This document shows positions 15,894 through 25,685 of a stretch of DNA of 64,000 nucleotides, one piece after another. Source of the DNA: Treponema sp. Lineage in GTDB: Bacteria; Spirochaetota; Spirochaetia; Treponematales; Breznakiellaceae. The first letter of the stretch is position 1. Every line of letters starts with the position of its first letter. Location: assembly GCA_009781635.1 (NCBI GenBank), contig WQXU01000010.1:1-64000 (forward strand), read 5' to 3'. The position numbers were made by a program, and so were the translations under genes. The notes under the pieces are model-generated. The model saw nothing but the letters and a program-made list of their open reading frames with translations, did not search any database and was not told the origin of the DNA.

Positions 15894-18800
15894 ATGGCCA
15901 TTAAAGTTACATCCTTACAGGATTGGGACATAGAAAAAATCACTATTGGGGTTTGGCAGCCTGATGTAATGGCAGTGGTGTATTTTTTCTCGCCGTATCT
16001 GGAAAAATATAATATTCAAAAAGAGCTTTCAAACGTATTCCCCGGCGCAGCGTGTATCGGCGCTTCCATGCGCGGCGGCTGGTCGAGCGACGGAGCATTG
16101 GAGAAGGGTATTGCGGTCATGTCTCTTTCTTCCAATGAAGTTGAAAATGTCTATGTGTCGTTCCAGGACGGCGTAAAAATAGATCCGATTCTTGCCGCGC
16201 ATGCCGCAATAGATGACTTAAAAGTTAAAATGGCAGGGCAGAAAATAAATCCGGATGAATATCTTGGATTGATTTTTTTTGACGGCCTTTGTCTGGGTGA
16301 ACTAATCATAAAAGAATTTTCCATGGATAAAGATTTAAACATGGCTTTTATCGGCGGAGCTGCCGCAGACGAACTGACATTTTCAAAAACCTTTGTCAGC
16401 GCTGGCGAAAAAATGTCCAAGGACGGACTTGTTGCAGCAGTCCTTAAAATGAAAATACCTTTTTACTTTGACCATTATGTGCATTATCTTCCCACAGAAA
16501 AATCATTTACTATCACCCGTGTAGAAATAATGCAGAGGATCGCCTGGGAGATAAACGGCGAACCTGCGGCGGAGTTCTATGCAAGACAGGTTGGCGTAAG
16601 CAGCGTAAAAGATTTAACAAGGGAAGTATTTGCAAGAAATCCGCTGGGACTTATATTGGGAGACAGTATCTATATACGCAGCCCGAACATGATAATTAAC
16701 GGCAGAGGCATTCAGTTTTACTGCTATATAGAAGCCGGTACAAAAGTATTCCTGCTAAAACAGGGAGATATTATTGCCAATGCAAAAGAGAGCATCACAG
16801 GCGCCGGGCAATTCCTGCCTGGTATACAGGGCTGTCTTCTTTTTAACTGTATCCAGCGTTACCTGGAACTTGCCGAGGAAAAGTACATAGATACTTTTAA
16901 TGATGTGTTTAATGAATATCCGATGATTGGTTTTAACACTTACGGCGAAGAACTTTTTACACATCACAATCAAACCCTTACAGCTGTATTTTTCGGGACA
17001 TTGCCGGAACCGGGAATGGCAGATCCTTATAAGGCAAAGAGACTTTTCCACTATACAGACAGCAAACTTAAATCGCTTGTTTTTGATATTGTAAGCCGCA
17101 GCGAACTTTTAAATATTACCATTTCATATTTAAAGGGAAGCATGGATGTAGAAGCTTCGGACATGCTGTCCGGCGAGACGGCGCTTGCAAGCTACGAGAG
17201 TATCAAAAAAAGTATCGGCGCCATGATTGAGCAGTCGAATGTTTCAAAAGAAGATATATATAAAATGCTTGTTGTCTATCAGAACAATGTTGAAAAAACA
17301 GGCGAGTATGTTTTTAACATTGTTGATGAAATCAGGGCGCAGAACCAGCGTCTTGTTGAACTGCGTGAAGAAGCGGAGATGGCAAACCGGATAAAGAGCA
17401 ACTTCCTTGCCAGCATGAGCCATGAAATCCGCACTCCAATGAACGCCATAACCGGAATGGCTGAATTGCTTATGCGTACAAATCTTTCCGACGAAGCAAG
17501 AGGCTATGCGCTGGATATAAAGCAGGCGGGAAACAGCCTTATAACCATCATTAATGACATTCTTGATTTCTCAAAAATAGAAGCCGGTAAAATGGAAATA
17601 ATTTCCGGAAAGTACCTGCTTGCTTCGCTTGTAAACGATACTGTAAATATAATCCGTACGCGGCTTAGTGAAAAGCCAATACGATTTTTTACAAATATTG
17701 ACGGTAAAATTCCCAACACTCTGATTGGAGATGAGGTTCGCTTGCGGCAGATACTTCTTAACCTGCTTTCCAATGCGGTAAAATTTACGGAGAGAGGGCA
17801 TATCAGCCTGACTATCACAGTGATCAAGCGCAGTAACAACAGAGTTTGGCTGGATTTTTCAATTGCGGATACCGGGAGAGGAATCAAACATGCCGATAAA
17901 AGAAAACTTTTCAGTGAGTTTGTTCAGGTAGATTTAAGAAGAAACCGCAATGTCGAGGGGACAGGGCTTGGGCTTGTAATAACAAAACGCTTATGTCTTT
18001 TAATGGGCGGTAATATCAGCATGGAGAGCGAGTTCGGCAAAGGCAGCGTTTTTACAGTTTCCGTTCCTCAGGGTTTTGATACAACCGAAGCATTTGCTGA
18101 AGTAGATAACGCAGCAGACAAAAATGTTTTAATCTTTGAGGGAAGGGTTGTATATTCCAAATCAGTCTGCTGGTCTTTGAAAAACATGGGCGTCTCTTAT
18201 ACTATGGTTTCCAATATGGAAGAGTTTTCTTCCGAACTGTTCAAAAAAGAGTGGTCGCTGGTTCTTTCAGGTTATGGAATACATGAAAAAATCAGGAAGG
18301 TGATGGACAAGCCGGACGATTGCTATGCCGGCGGAAAAAAGCCGCCTCTGGCTTTAATGGTGGAGTGGGGAGCGGAAGCGTATATACCCGATGTACGGTT
18401 TGTTTCTCTGCCTGTTCAATCCCTTTCAATTGCAAATATTCTTAACGGGAAAGATGACAGCGGAGGTTACTCGGAAACATCAGGCATTTCGAGTGTTATT
18501 CGATACGCATATCCGGGAGCGAGTATTCTTATTGTGGATGACATCTATACAAACCTGAAAGTAGCCGAAGGATTGCTGACCCCCTACCATGCAAAAGTTG
18601 ATACCTGCCTGGGCGGGGCGGAAGCTGTTGAACTTGTAAAGCACAGCGATTACGACATTGTTTTCATGGATCACATGATGCCTGAAATGGACGGCATCGA
18701 AGCAACAGAAATAATCCGTAAATGGGAAGCAAAAAAAAGAAAAGGCGATTTTAAAAGAACAATAATTGTAGCTTTGACAGCTAATGCAGTATCCGGAGTC

Positions 18801-19541
18801 CGCGAAATGTTTATTGAAAAAGGTTTCGATGACTTTCTTGCAAAACCAATAGATGTATCAGAACTTGATGAAGTACTGGACAGATGGATATCAAAGGACA
18901 AGAGAAAACAGGGCAGTGAAATTCATGCAGAAAAAATTCAAAGGTTCCCGGAAATCAGCGGCGTTGACATACAGAAAGGAATAAAAATGACGGGAGGAAC
19001 AGAAGACGGGTATGCGGCTGTTTTAGCTACGTTCCGCAAGGATGCAAAGGAAAGACTGCTTCAATTGGATAATCTGCTTTACGAAGAATCTCTGTCATTA
19101 TTTACTACAAATGTTCATGCGTTAAAAAGCGCATCTGCGGCTATCGGCGCTTCGGATCTGTCTGCGCAGGCTGCGCTTTTGGAAAAGGCGGGCAAGGACG
19201 GAGACAGGAGTCTTATCAATAGAAATACAGGCAGGTTTATTGGAAACCTGGAAGAATTGACAGAGAATATCCATGTAGCGCTGGAGATTTACAAGGCATC
19301 AAGCAGTGATATTATTCCTGCGCCCGGGAAAAAAGAATTGCATTCTCTCCTGGAATCTTTGAAAACGGCGATAATGTCGCAGAAAGCGGAAAATATCGAC
19401 CTTATATTTGACGAGATTAACCAATTGCCGCTGGATGATAAAACAATGGAAGCTCTGGAGAAAATATCAGATGATGTTCTGATGGCCGAATTTGACAATG
19501 CAATCAATGATATTAACGGGATTTGCAATGACAAAAATTAA
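15894..19541 (+). CDS. FIST-domain hybrid histidine kinase
   Basis: A 1215-residue sensor kinase without membrane segments. Order: FIST N and FIST C sensor domains (about residues 30-390), coiled coil (about 470-500), HisKA with phospho-acceptor His in FLASMSHEIRTPMNAI (about 511), HATPase with NLLSNAVKFTERG, DTGRGI and GTGLGLVITKRL (to about 725), a degenerate receiver-like region, a true receiver (ILIVDDIYTNL ... VFMDHMMPEMDG ... TANAVS ... LAKPID, about 878-1000) and an Hpt domain with HALKSASAAIG (about 1074). FIST domains are thought to sense small ligands such as amino acids. The full phosphorelay inside one protein probably ends on the REC/HD-GYP protein directly downstream. Confidence 0.92.
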   Translation: MAIKVTSLQDWDIEKITIGVWQPDVMAVVYFFSPYLEKYNIQKELSNVFPGAACIGASMRGGWSSDGALEKGIAVMSLSSNEVENVYVSFQDGVKIDPILAAHAAIDDLKVKMAGQKINPDEYLGLIFFDGLCLGELIIKEFSMDKDLNMAFIGGAAADELTFSKTFVSAGEKMSKDGLVAAVLKMKIPFYFDHYVHYLPTEKSFTITRVEIMQRIAWEINGEPAAEFYARQVGVSSVKDLTREVFARNPLGLILGDSIYIRSPNMIINGRGIQFYCYIEAGTKVFLLKQGDIIANAKESITGAGQFLPGIQGCLLFNCIQRYLELAEEKYIDTFNDVFNEYPMIGFNTYGEELFTHHNQTLTAVFFGTLPEPGMADPYKAKRLFHYTDSKLKSLVFDIVSRSELLNITISYLKGSMDVEASDMLSGETALASYESIKKSIGAMIEQSNVSKEDIYKMLVVYQNNVEKTGEYVFNIVDEIRAQNQRLVELREEAEMANRIKSNFLASMSHEIRTPMNAITGMAELLMRTNLSDEARGYALDIKQAGNSLITIINDILDFSKIEAGKMEIISGKYLLASLVNDTVNIIRTRLSEKPIRFFTNIDGKIPNTLIGDEVRLRQILLNLLSNAVKFTERGHISLTITVIKRSNNRVWLDFSIADTGRGIKHADKRKLFSEFVQVDLRRNRNVEGTGLGLVITKRLCLLMGGNISMESEFGKGSVFTVSVPQGFDTTEAFAEVDNAADKNVLIFEGRVVYSKSVCWSLKNMGVSYTMVSNMEEFSSELFKKEWSLVLSGYGIHEKIRKVMDKPDDCYAGGKKPPLALMVEWGAEAYIPDVRFVSLPVQSLSIANILNGKDDSGGYSETSGISSVIRYAYPGASILIVDDIYTNLKVAEGLLTPYHAKVDTCLGGAEAVELVKHSDYDIVFMDHMMPEMDGIEATEIIRKWEAKKRKGDFKRTIIVALTANAVSGVREMFIEKGFDDFLAKPIDVSELDEVLDRWISKDKRKQGSEIHAEKIQRFPEISGVDIQKGIKMTGGTEDGYAAVLATFRKDAKERLLQLDNLLYEESLSLFTTNVHALKSASAAIGASDLSAQAALLEKAGKDGDRSLINRNTGRFIGNLEELTENIHVALEIYKASSSDIIPAPGKKELHSLLESLKTAIMSQKAENIDLIFDEINQLPLDDKTMEALEKISDDVLMAEFDNAINDINGICNDKN

Positions 19542-19571
19542 TCGAATGAGTATAATTCGCATAATGGGTTA

Positions 19572-20657
19572 ATGTATATGAACAACGGAAAATCACTTAT
19601 AATAATGGTGGATGACAATCTTGCGAATCTTCGTATTGGTAAAAACATCCTTGCAAAAAAATATACAGTAGCAACAGCGCCTTCAGCGGAAAAACTTTTT
19701 AACCTCCTGGAAAATAATATACCCGATCTAATACTGCTGGATGTAGACATGCCTGTTATTGACGGTTATGAAGCTATTAAAATATTAAAATCGAAACATA
19801 AAACAAAAGACATACCTGTCATCTTTCTTACTGCCCGTACTGAATCTGACGCCGAGATAACGGCATTGTCGCTGGGAGCGATAGATTTCATTTCCAAACC
19901 CATCCAGCCGGCGCTTCTTCTTAAACGTATCGAGGTTCACCTTTTAGTTGAGGAACAGCGTAAAACTATGGCGCAGCAGGCCGCAGACCTTAAATATTTT
20001 AACGATAATCTGCAAAAGATGGTTGATGAAAAGACGCAAAATATACTGCAGCTGCAAAATGCCCTTTTAAAAACAATGGCGGAACTTGTCGAATACCGCG
20101 ATGATATTACAGGCAGACATATTGAACGAACCCAGCACGGGATTAGAATCCTTATAGAAAAAATTATCTCAAGCGGTGTTTACAGTGAAGAAACAAAAGG
20201 CTGGAATGTTGAAGTGCTTGTTCAATCCTGTCAGCTTCATGATGTCGGAAAAATTTTTATAAGCGACAGCATTCTCAGAAAGCCGGGACGGCTCAACGCT
20301 GATGAATATGAGGATATGAAAGTCCACACCCATGTCGGAAAACAAATAGTGGAGAAAGTGGAACTGCTTGCAATAGAAAGCGAGTTTTTAAAATACGCTA
20401 AAATTTTCGCTGCAAGCCATCATGAGTGGTGGGATGGAAATGGCTATCCGCATAAATTAAAGGGAACGGATATACCTCTTTTAGGGCGCATAATGGCGGT
20501 TGCCGATGTTTACGATGCGCTGGTTTCAGTTCGTCCTTACAAAAATTCCTACACCCATGAGGAAGCGGTAAAAATAATAAAAGAGGGAAGCGGCACGCAA
20601 TTTGATCCTGTGCTGGTTAATATATTTTTAGAGGTAGCGGATCAATTCAAAGAATAA
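19572..20657 (+). CDS. response regulator with HD-GYP phosphodiesterase domain
   Basis: A 361-residue RpfG-like protein. Residues 1-125 are a receiver (IMVDDNLANLRI, LILLDVDMPVIDG with the phospho-Asp, LTARTES, FISKPI). After a coiled linker comes an HD-GYP domain: GRHIERTQ, CQLHDVGKIFI, HTHVGKQI, SHHEWWDGNGYP and RPYKNSYTHEEA. It should hydrolyse cyclic di-GMP when phosphorylated. It starts 30 bases after the FIST hybrid kinase, so the two form a signalling pair. An ATG six bases later is an alternative start. Confidence 0.92.
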   Translation: MYMNNGKSLIIMVDDNLANLRIGKNILAKKYTVATAPSAEKLFNLLENNIPDLILLDVDMPVIDGYEAIKILKSKHKTKDIPVIFLTARTESDAEITALSLGAIDFISKPIQPALLLKRIEVHLLVEEQRKTMAQQAADLKYFNDNLQKMVDEKTQNILQLQNALLKTMAELVEYRDDITGRHIERTQHGIRILIEKIISSGVYSEETKGWNVEVLVQSCQLHDVGKIFISDSILRKPGRLNADEYEDMKVHTHVGKQIVEKVELLAIESEFLKYAKIFAASHHEWWDGNGYPHKLKGTDIPLLGRIMAVADVYDALVSVRPYKNSYTHEEAVKIIKEGSGTQFDPVLVNIFLEVADQFKE

Positions 20658-20672
20658 GCGCAGGAGACAATT

Positions 20673-21485
20673 TTGATAATTGGAATTGATATTGGCAGTA
20701 CAACGACAAAGGCTGTTTCCATAGAAGATGGAAAAGTTACAAGGATGATCAGGGCAAGAGCGCAGGATGCAATAACTGCCGCAACCGGCGCTTTTGGAAA
20801 AATCGTGCTTGAAAACAGCATCAAAATAAACACAATAGAAAAAATCAAAATAACCGGAGCCGGAGCGTCAAAAATTAAAGATGATATTTTCGGCATTCCC
20901 ACAGGCAGGGTTAATGAGATTGAAGCAATCGGCATTGGCGGAATGTTTTTGTCCGGCATGAGTAACATTATCATTACCAACATCGGCACAGGGACTGTAA
21001 TAATCGAAGCCGGAGAACGCGGTATTTTTCACTTTGGCGGTTCGGGTGTCGGAGGCGGCACAATTCTGGGTTTGGCAAAAAAACTTCTGCCAATTGCGGA
21101 GTTCAGCGACATATTGGAACTTGCAAAAGAGGGAAAATTAAACCAGGTGGATCTTCTTCTTGGCGATATAACGGATACAAGTATCAGTTTTTTAAGCGGC
21201 GAAAATACCGCATCCAATTTCGGTAAAATGCTGGATACTGCAAGCCACTCTGACATAGCGCTTGCAATTATTAACATGGTATATCAGGTGATTGGCATGC
21301 TGTCAGTTTTTGCTGCAAGGGCAAAAGAATGCGGCGCAAGACGGGTTATTGTCACAGGCAACGGCAGCAAAAATATGATAGGGCGGAAAATTTTATCGGA
21401 TATTTCGGCCTTGTATGGAATTGAATTTATTTATCCTGAACGCGCCGAATACACAACAGCGATTGGCGCAGGGCTTTCTGTTTAG
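20673..21485 (+). CDS. coaW: type II pantothenate kinase-like ASKHA protein
   Basis: A 270-residue protein of the acetate/sugar kinase-Hsc70-actin fold. The first phosphate motif is GIDIGSTTTKAV (residues 4-15), the second NIGTGTVI, and the diagnostic stretch GGSGVGGGTILGLAKKLL resembles type II pantothenate kinases (CoaW/Fumble). The adenosine motif VIVTGNGSKN is near the end. It would phosphorylate pantothenate for CoA synthesis. The TTG start at 20673 sits behind AGGAG. BadF/BcrA-type ATPases are the nearest alternative, but they carry Fe-S cysteines that are missing here. Confidence 0.7.
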   Translation: MIIGIDIGSTTTKAVSIEDGKVTRMIRARAQDAITAATGAFGKIVLENSIKINTIEKIKITGAGASKIKDDIFGIPTGRVNEIEAIGIGGMFLSGMSNIIITNIGTGTVIIEAGERGIFHFGGSGVGGGTILGLAKKLLPIAEFSDILELAKEGKLNQVDLLLGDITDTSISFLSGENTASNFGKMLDTASHSDIALAIINMVYQVIGMLSVFAARAKECGARRVIVTGNGSKNMIGRKILSDISALYGIEFIYPERAEYTTAIGAGLSV

Positions 21486-21489
21486 CCTA

Positions 21490-23745
21490 CTAGTTTGCAA
21501 CAGGAATAGAAACGAAAAATAATATTCCCTTGTTGGTTTCCGAGCGTAATTTAATGGAACCGTTTATTTCTTTTAAGCGATCACGGACGAGATTTAAACC
21601 AATGCCTCTTCCTGCGTGAATGCCTTCAGTTTCTGCGGTGCTGAAACCAGGCGCAAATATCACCTTCATTAACATGTCATTATTATTTATGTCTGCAGGT
21701 CTTATCAGTTTCTTGCTTAATGCTTTCTCTCCGATTTTCTTATAATCAAGGCCTCCGCCGTCATCTGTAAACCTTATGTGAATATTTTTGCGATCCTCTG
21801 ACATCTTAATTGAAAGCCTTATTATACCCTTTGCATTTTTACCCTTCGCCTTGCGTACATCCGGCATTTCAATTCCGTGTATTGCCGAGTTACGTATGAG
21901 CTGCGTGAGTATGTCTTTCATTATGCGTCTTGGGCCTTTTCCTATGGCTTCGGGATCAATGTCGTTTGCAACAAACTGAACTAATTTTTCTGTGTCTTCA
22001 GCGGCCTTGGATGCGGCTTTTGCAAGCGAATCTACAAGAACTTTAACATTCTGCCTTTCGCCGGTTCCGCTGGCTGCGGCGCCTGAATAGGTCTGAAGCT
22101 TGTCTATAATGTCCCTGAATCCTTCTTTTTCGTTGGCGATTTTTTCTATATCCATGGTCAGCTCAAGCATTTCGCCGAACGGTACATCACCTTCCATCTC
22201 ACGCAGTTTTTTAATTTTGGATTCCAGATTGTGCATCTTGCTGCCGAAAACACTCAAGCCAAGAATAACCGAGTTGGATTTAACTGCATGGACAGACTGA
22301 TAAACCTTAACAAGCGCTTCGTGCGCAGTAAGTTCTTCGTTCTTGAGATTTTTATCAATACTGTCAAACTCGAATTCCACATCTTCCATAAAATCGTTGA
22401 ATACATCGGGCTCAACCTGGACAAGCTCAAAGAACGACTGCATTTCTTCCTGGCGCTTGGCTTCTTCTTCCGCCAGTCTTTGCTGCAATTCCACTCTAAG
22501 GGTTATATCGTAAACTGTTACGAGAATAAAAACTTCGCCGCGCCCGCGCTCTACAGTTGAAAACGCGCACTGGAAAACCTTTCTGTCGCCGGTAGTCTTG
22601 TTTACATAATGAAGCTCATTAAGCGGATTAATATCTTCCAGCATTTCCTGATCATATGAGCGTTCAAGAATCATATTAAAATAATCTTTAATAGCTTCAA
22701 GCTCGTTTTTGCTGACCGAATCGGAAATAACATCCGTAAAGAGCTTTCCGAATAATTTGGTGTCAGATAACATTTCTTCCAGGTACCGCGAATAGTGATC
22801 CTGGATAATATAATTTTTATCCATAAAAAACAGGCCTATTTTCATACTGTCTTTCATGGCTGCAATTTCATCGCGTTCAGCAAGGTGTGTCATGTCGTAT
22901 AACGATATGAGCGCGCCGCCGCTTCCTCCGGGCAGGCTGTGCGAAGATGCTTTAAAATATCTCTTTTGCCCGTCCAGGTAGAATTCCCAGTCCCCCGTAT
23001 AATCGTCTTTTTCCCTTAACATTCTCCCCGTGTGCACCTTAAGGCTTTTTCCCGGGAAAAGATCAATTATCGGCCTGCCCTGGGCAAGAGAATGTTCTTC
23101 AATGTTGCCAAGGTCAGAGAGCGTCTTGCTTGAGTAAACAATTTCATTGCGTTCATTAATCATGGCTACATAGTTTTCTGTTGATGCAAGAAGGTTATGA
23201 AACGAGTTTTGATGTTCAAGGGCTCTGTTAAGAACAATTGTCGCTGTTCTTGTAAGCAGCAGCATGATTATACTGGCAAAAAGGCAAATGCCCCAGTTAA
23301 TAAAAACCGCAAAAAGAGATACGCCCTGTCCGCCAATCGGATTCCCCCTGAAGAGCAGGAATCCCATTATCGAATTGGTAATAATGATAAAGACCAGCGT
23401 TCTTGTATAATTTGAGTACAAACAGCTGATCGCACAGAAGGAAACGCAAATAAGAAGGTAGTGTGAAATATTCCATCTGCAAAGCATCATCAGCGCTGTG
23501 TAAAACAAAAACAGCATGAAAGGAACATTAAACGCCATTTTAGTTTTATTTATCGAATTACTTTGAATGATAATTACAATAACAAGGGATAAAAGCATTA
23601 CAAATCCGGCTATGCTGTAACTTACCTGGATTTCATTCATCTGTGTTTCAAAGATGTATACCGTGCTTAAAAAAATGATCATCGCAATGGATGCGAAATT
23701 TGCAATGCTTCTTAGTCTTGATTCTACAGTTTTTTTTGCTGCCAT
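21490..23745 (-). CDS. membrane histidine kinase with PAS, Hpt and CheA-like ATPase
   Basis: A 751-residue protein. About six membrane helices fill residues 10-180, followed by two PAS-like regions (YVAMINERNEIVYSS about 190; IGLFFMDKNYIIQD about 300). An Hpt-like domain with VYQSVHAVKSNSVILG (His about 490) and a CheA-type HATPase follow, with QLIRNSAIHGIE (N box), DDGGGLDYKKIG and AGRGIGLNLVRDRLKEING. Domain order Hpt-ATPase with no dimerisation HisKA resembles CheA more than orthodox kinases; the CheW-like domain is absent. It lies directly upstream of the lipid-kinase-like, CheX and CheY genes read leftward, and may phosphorylate that CheY. Confidence 0.85.
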   Translation of the reverse strand: MAAKKTVESRLRSIANFASIAMIIFLSTVYIFETQMNEIQVSYSIAGFVMLLSLVIVIIIQSNSINKTKMAFNVPFMLFLFYTALMMLCRWNISHYLLICVSFCAISCLYSNYTRTLVFIIITNSIMGFLLFRGNPIGGQGVSLFAVFINWGICLFASIIMLLLTRTATIVLNRALEHQNSFHNLLASTENYVAMINERNEIVYSSKTLSDLGNIEEHSLAQGRPIIDLFPGKSLKVHTGRMLREKDDYTGDWEFYLDGQKRYFKASSHSLPGGSGGALISLYDMTHLAERDEIAAMKDSMKIGLFFMDKNYIIQDHYSRYLEEMLSDTKLFGKLFTDVISDSVSKNELEAIKDYFNMILERSYDQEMLEDINPLNELHYVNKTTGDRKVFQCAFSTVERGRGEVFILVTVYDITLRVELQQRLAEEEAKRQEEMQSFFELVQVEPDVFNDFMEDVEFEFDSIDKNLKNEELTAHEALVKVYQSVHAVKSNSVILGLSVFGSKMHNLESKIKKLREMEGDVPFGEMLELTMDIEKIANEKEGFRDIIDKLQTYSGAAASGTGERQNVKVLVDSLAKAASKAAEDTEKLVQFVANDIDPEAIGKGPRRIMKDILTQLIRNSAIHGIEMPDVRKAKGKNAKGIIRLSIKMSEDRKNIHIRFTDDGGGLDYKKIGEKALSKKLIRPADINNNDMLMKVIFAPGFSTAETEGIHAGRGIGLNLVRDRLKEINGSIKLRSETNKGILFFVSIPVAN

Positions 23746-23748
23746 GGA

Positions 23749-24711
23749 TTAAGCCTCCGCCATTGAGGCTATCGGGTAAGATAAACCCTTTGTCGCCACC
23801 ATCTGTACTGCATGTGAAACAGCGGTCAGGGTGATACCTGTATCCTGGATGTACTCGTTATCCAGTTGAATCCAAATCTGGTTTTTTGATTTAACAGTTA
23901 TTGATTTTCCCTGAACGATGATGCAGTTTTTAGGTCTCTTGCCTTTTGAGTATTTTCTCATTGATGCCAGTGTTCCAAGCGGATGTGAAGATTTTAAGAG
24001 CGCAATGTCCAGCAATCCGTCATCCGGCACTGCTTCTTTAACGCCTGTAATTTTGCCGGCATAATACGGGCCGTTTGCGACATGAATAAGACTGTAATGC
24101 CCGCTGTAATTAACATCATCAATTGATATTTCGAATTCCCTGGCCGACATATTTCTGTCAAAGGCTGTCATGAAAAAATTAAGAGAAGATGAAAGATTGG
24201 AAAAGATAGTAAAGCTGAACTTGTTTAATTTTGATTTCATGTCTTTTACTTTTTTTGAAATAACGGCGTTCATTCCTATGTAGCATGAGTTAAGGGCATA
24301 ATTAACATCCCATCTGATCGCATCTGTAGGAAGCGCATCGGAAACTACAAGAGACGGAATGTCCCTGAAAGATTCGATGTTTTCATCGCCGAAGATTTTT
24401 AAAAAATCGTTTGATTCTCCGTACGGGACAGCCGCAAGCTGAATGTTCGGAAAATGCGCCGCTCCGTTCAGGCAGTCAAACAAAATTTCCTCTCCGCCGA
24501 CAGCGTAAATTCTTACAATATCGCCGGGTTTTGCCTTGTCAACTTCATCCTGAATCAAAGTGATGGCATTCCTCCGGTAGCGGGAATACAAAATTGAGAA
24601 ATCAACATTTTCCTGCGTTCTGAAAAATTGCCCTATACTGTCAAGAATATTGTCCATCTTCCATTGCTGGTTATAGAATGCTTTTGGATCGAACACAAAA
24701 ACATGTTTCAT
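23749..24711 (-). CDS. diacylglycerol kinase-fold protein with altered catalytic motif
   Basis: A 320-residue protein that keeps the overall DAGK/LCB5 fold: IYAVGGEEILFDCLNG where GGDGT is expected, VPYGESNDFLKIFG in place of GTGNDFA, and the C-terminal PDDGLLDIALL motif. The change of GGDGT to GGEEI removes the usual nucleotide loop, so it may bind but not phosphorylate lipid. It sits three bases from the CheA-like kinase gene and 15 bases from CheX, inside a signalling operon, which suggests a regulatory or membrane-sensing task. A canonical paralogue is at 49475-50542. Confidence 0.75.
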   Translation of the reverse strand: MKHVFVFDPKAFYNQQWKMDNILDSIGQFFRTQENVDFSILYSRYRRNAITLIQDEVDKAKPGDIVRIYAVGGEEILFDCLNGAAHFPNIQLAAVPYGESNDFLKIFGDENIESFRDIPSLVVSDALPTDAIRWDVNYALNSCYIGMNAVISKKVKDMKSKLNKFSFTIFSNLSSSLNFFMTAFDRNMSAREFEISIDDVNYSGHYSLIHVANGPYYAGKITGVKEAVPDDGLLDIALLKSSHPLGTLASMRKYSKGKRPKNCIIVQGKSITVKSKNQIWIQLDNEYIQDTGITLTAVSHAVQMVATKGLSYPIASMAEA

Positions 24712-24726
24712 TATGCCATCTCCCGC

Positions 24727-25215
24727 TTATTTTTCGAGATCCAGCTCAATTGCCACCATTAGATGAAAAATATCGTTCTCGAATGCTTTATGGGGAATGC
24801 AAAGAATACGTGTCTGCTTGCTGGGCCATGCGATTGAATGTTCTTTTCCTTTAATAATAGTAGGAATCGAAATAACTATTTTATCCCCGTTTGGTACTTT
24901 TGGTTTAATATTTCCTGCAATAATATTATTGATTTCACCAATGGCATCAACAACATCAGCATCAATTTCCGTATGTCCGTCTCCGGCAAGTATGTCAGTC
25001 AGTTTAATTGCCAAGTCCGATTTCATAGAGACGATTACCGCTCCCTTTACAGCGCCCGAAAGACCGATAACAGCCGAAATATCCCATTCAAATCCTTTTT
25101 CCGGATCCAAAAAGTGAGGATGTCTCGGAACGATATCTACACCGACAAATTCTTTAAAAGTGTTGACTGTAACTTCCACAAATGGTTCAACATAATCTTG
25201 TAATTCTACTGTCAT
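24727..25215 (-). CDS. cheX: CheX-like CheY-phosphate phosphatase
   Basis: A 162-residue protein of the CheC/CheX/FliY family. It has GLSGAVKGAVIVSM and the single phosphatase motif EINNIIAGNIK (E..N pattern), typical of CheX. It would remove phosphate from CheY-P. The frame is open 18 codons further upstream, but the ATG at 25215 has a GGATGTG site and overlaps the end of cheY in the normal operon way, so I use it. The gene order cheY-cheX-lipid-kinase-like-kinase suggests one regulated unit. Spirochaete chemotaxis uses CheX as its main phosphatase. Confidence 0.85.
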   Translation of the reverse strand: MTVELQDYVEPFVEVTVNTFKEFVGVDIVPRHPHFLDPEKGFEWDISAVIGLSGAVKGAVIVSMKSDLAIKLTDILAGDGHTEIDADVVDAIGEINNIIAGNIKPKVPNGDKIVISIPTIIKGKEHSIAWPSKQTRILCIPHKAFENDIFHLMVAIELDLEK

Positions 25216-25219
25216 TTTT

Positions 25220-25606
25220 TCACATCCTGAATAAGCGTAGTTTTGCCAATTTACTTTTGAATAAATCAAGTTTGATTGGCTTTGTAATATAATCAGTGGC
25301 TCCGTGTTTTAACGCTTCTATAACGTTAAACTTGGCAGCCTCACTGGTTACCATGATGATGGGCAGATCTTTATATTGGTCCATTGCTCTGACCTGCTTC
25401 AGAAAGTCAATTCCTGATAACCTTGGCATATTCCAATCCAAGAGTATCAGATCAACAGTCTGTGATTCAAGCAATGCTAATGCTTCTTCTCCGTCTTTTG
25501 CCTCTATAAAGTTGCAAACAGAATCTACCCCGGAGAAAACACCTTTTACGGTATTCCTCATTATTCTGGAGTCATCCACAATCATTATTGTTACACCGGC
25601 GGGCAT
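25220..25606 (-). CDS. cheY: CheY-like single-domain response regulator
   Basis: A 128-residue stand-alone receiver: IMIVDDSRIMRNTV (acidic pair), LILLDWNMPRLSG (phospho-Asp about 57), MVTSEAAKFN (switch Ser/Thr) and DYITKPIKLDLF (Lys). No output domain is present. It is the first gene of the leftward cheY-cheX operon and is the probable substrate of the CheA-like membrane kinase encoded three genes downstream. Confidence 0.92.
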   Translation of the reverse strand: MPAGVTIMIVDDSRIMRNTVKGVFSGVDSVCNFIEAKDGEEALALLESQTVDLILLDWNMPRLSGIDFLKQVRAMDQYKDLPIIMVTSEAAKFNVIEALKHGATDYITKPIKLDLFKSKLAKLRLFRM

Positions 25607-25685
25607 AATATCTCCTTATAATAATAAGATAATATATTAATGTTAATATATATTTATCCAAAAAACAATCAAAATACTCTATTTT

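Noticed and set aside
20673..21485. BadF/BcrA-type activator ATPase
   Set aside because: It lacks the cluster-binding cysteines, and GGSGVGGGT fits type II pantothenate kinase better.
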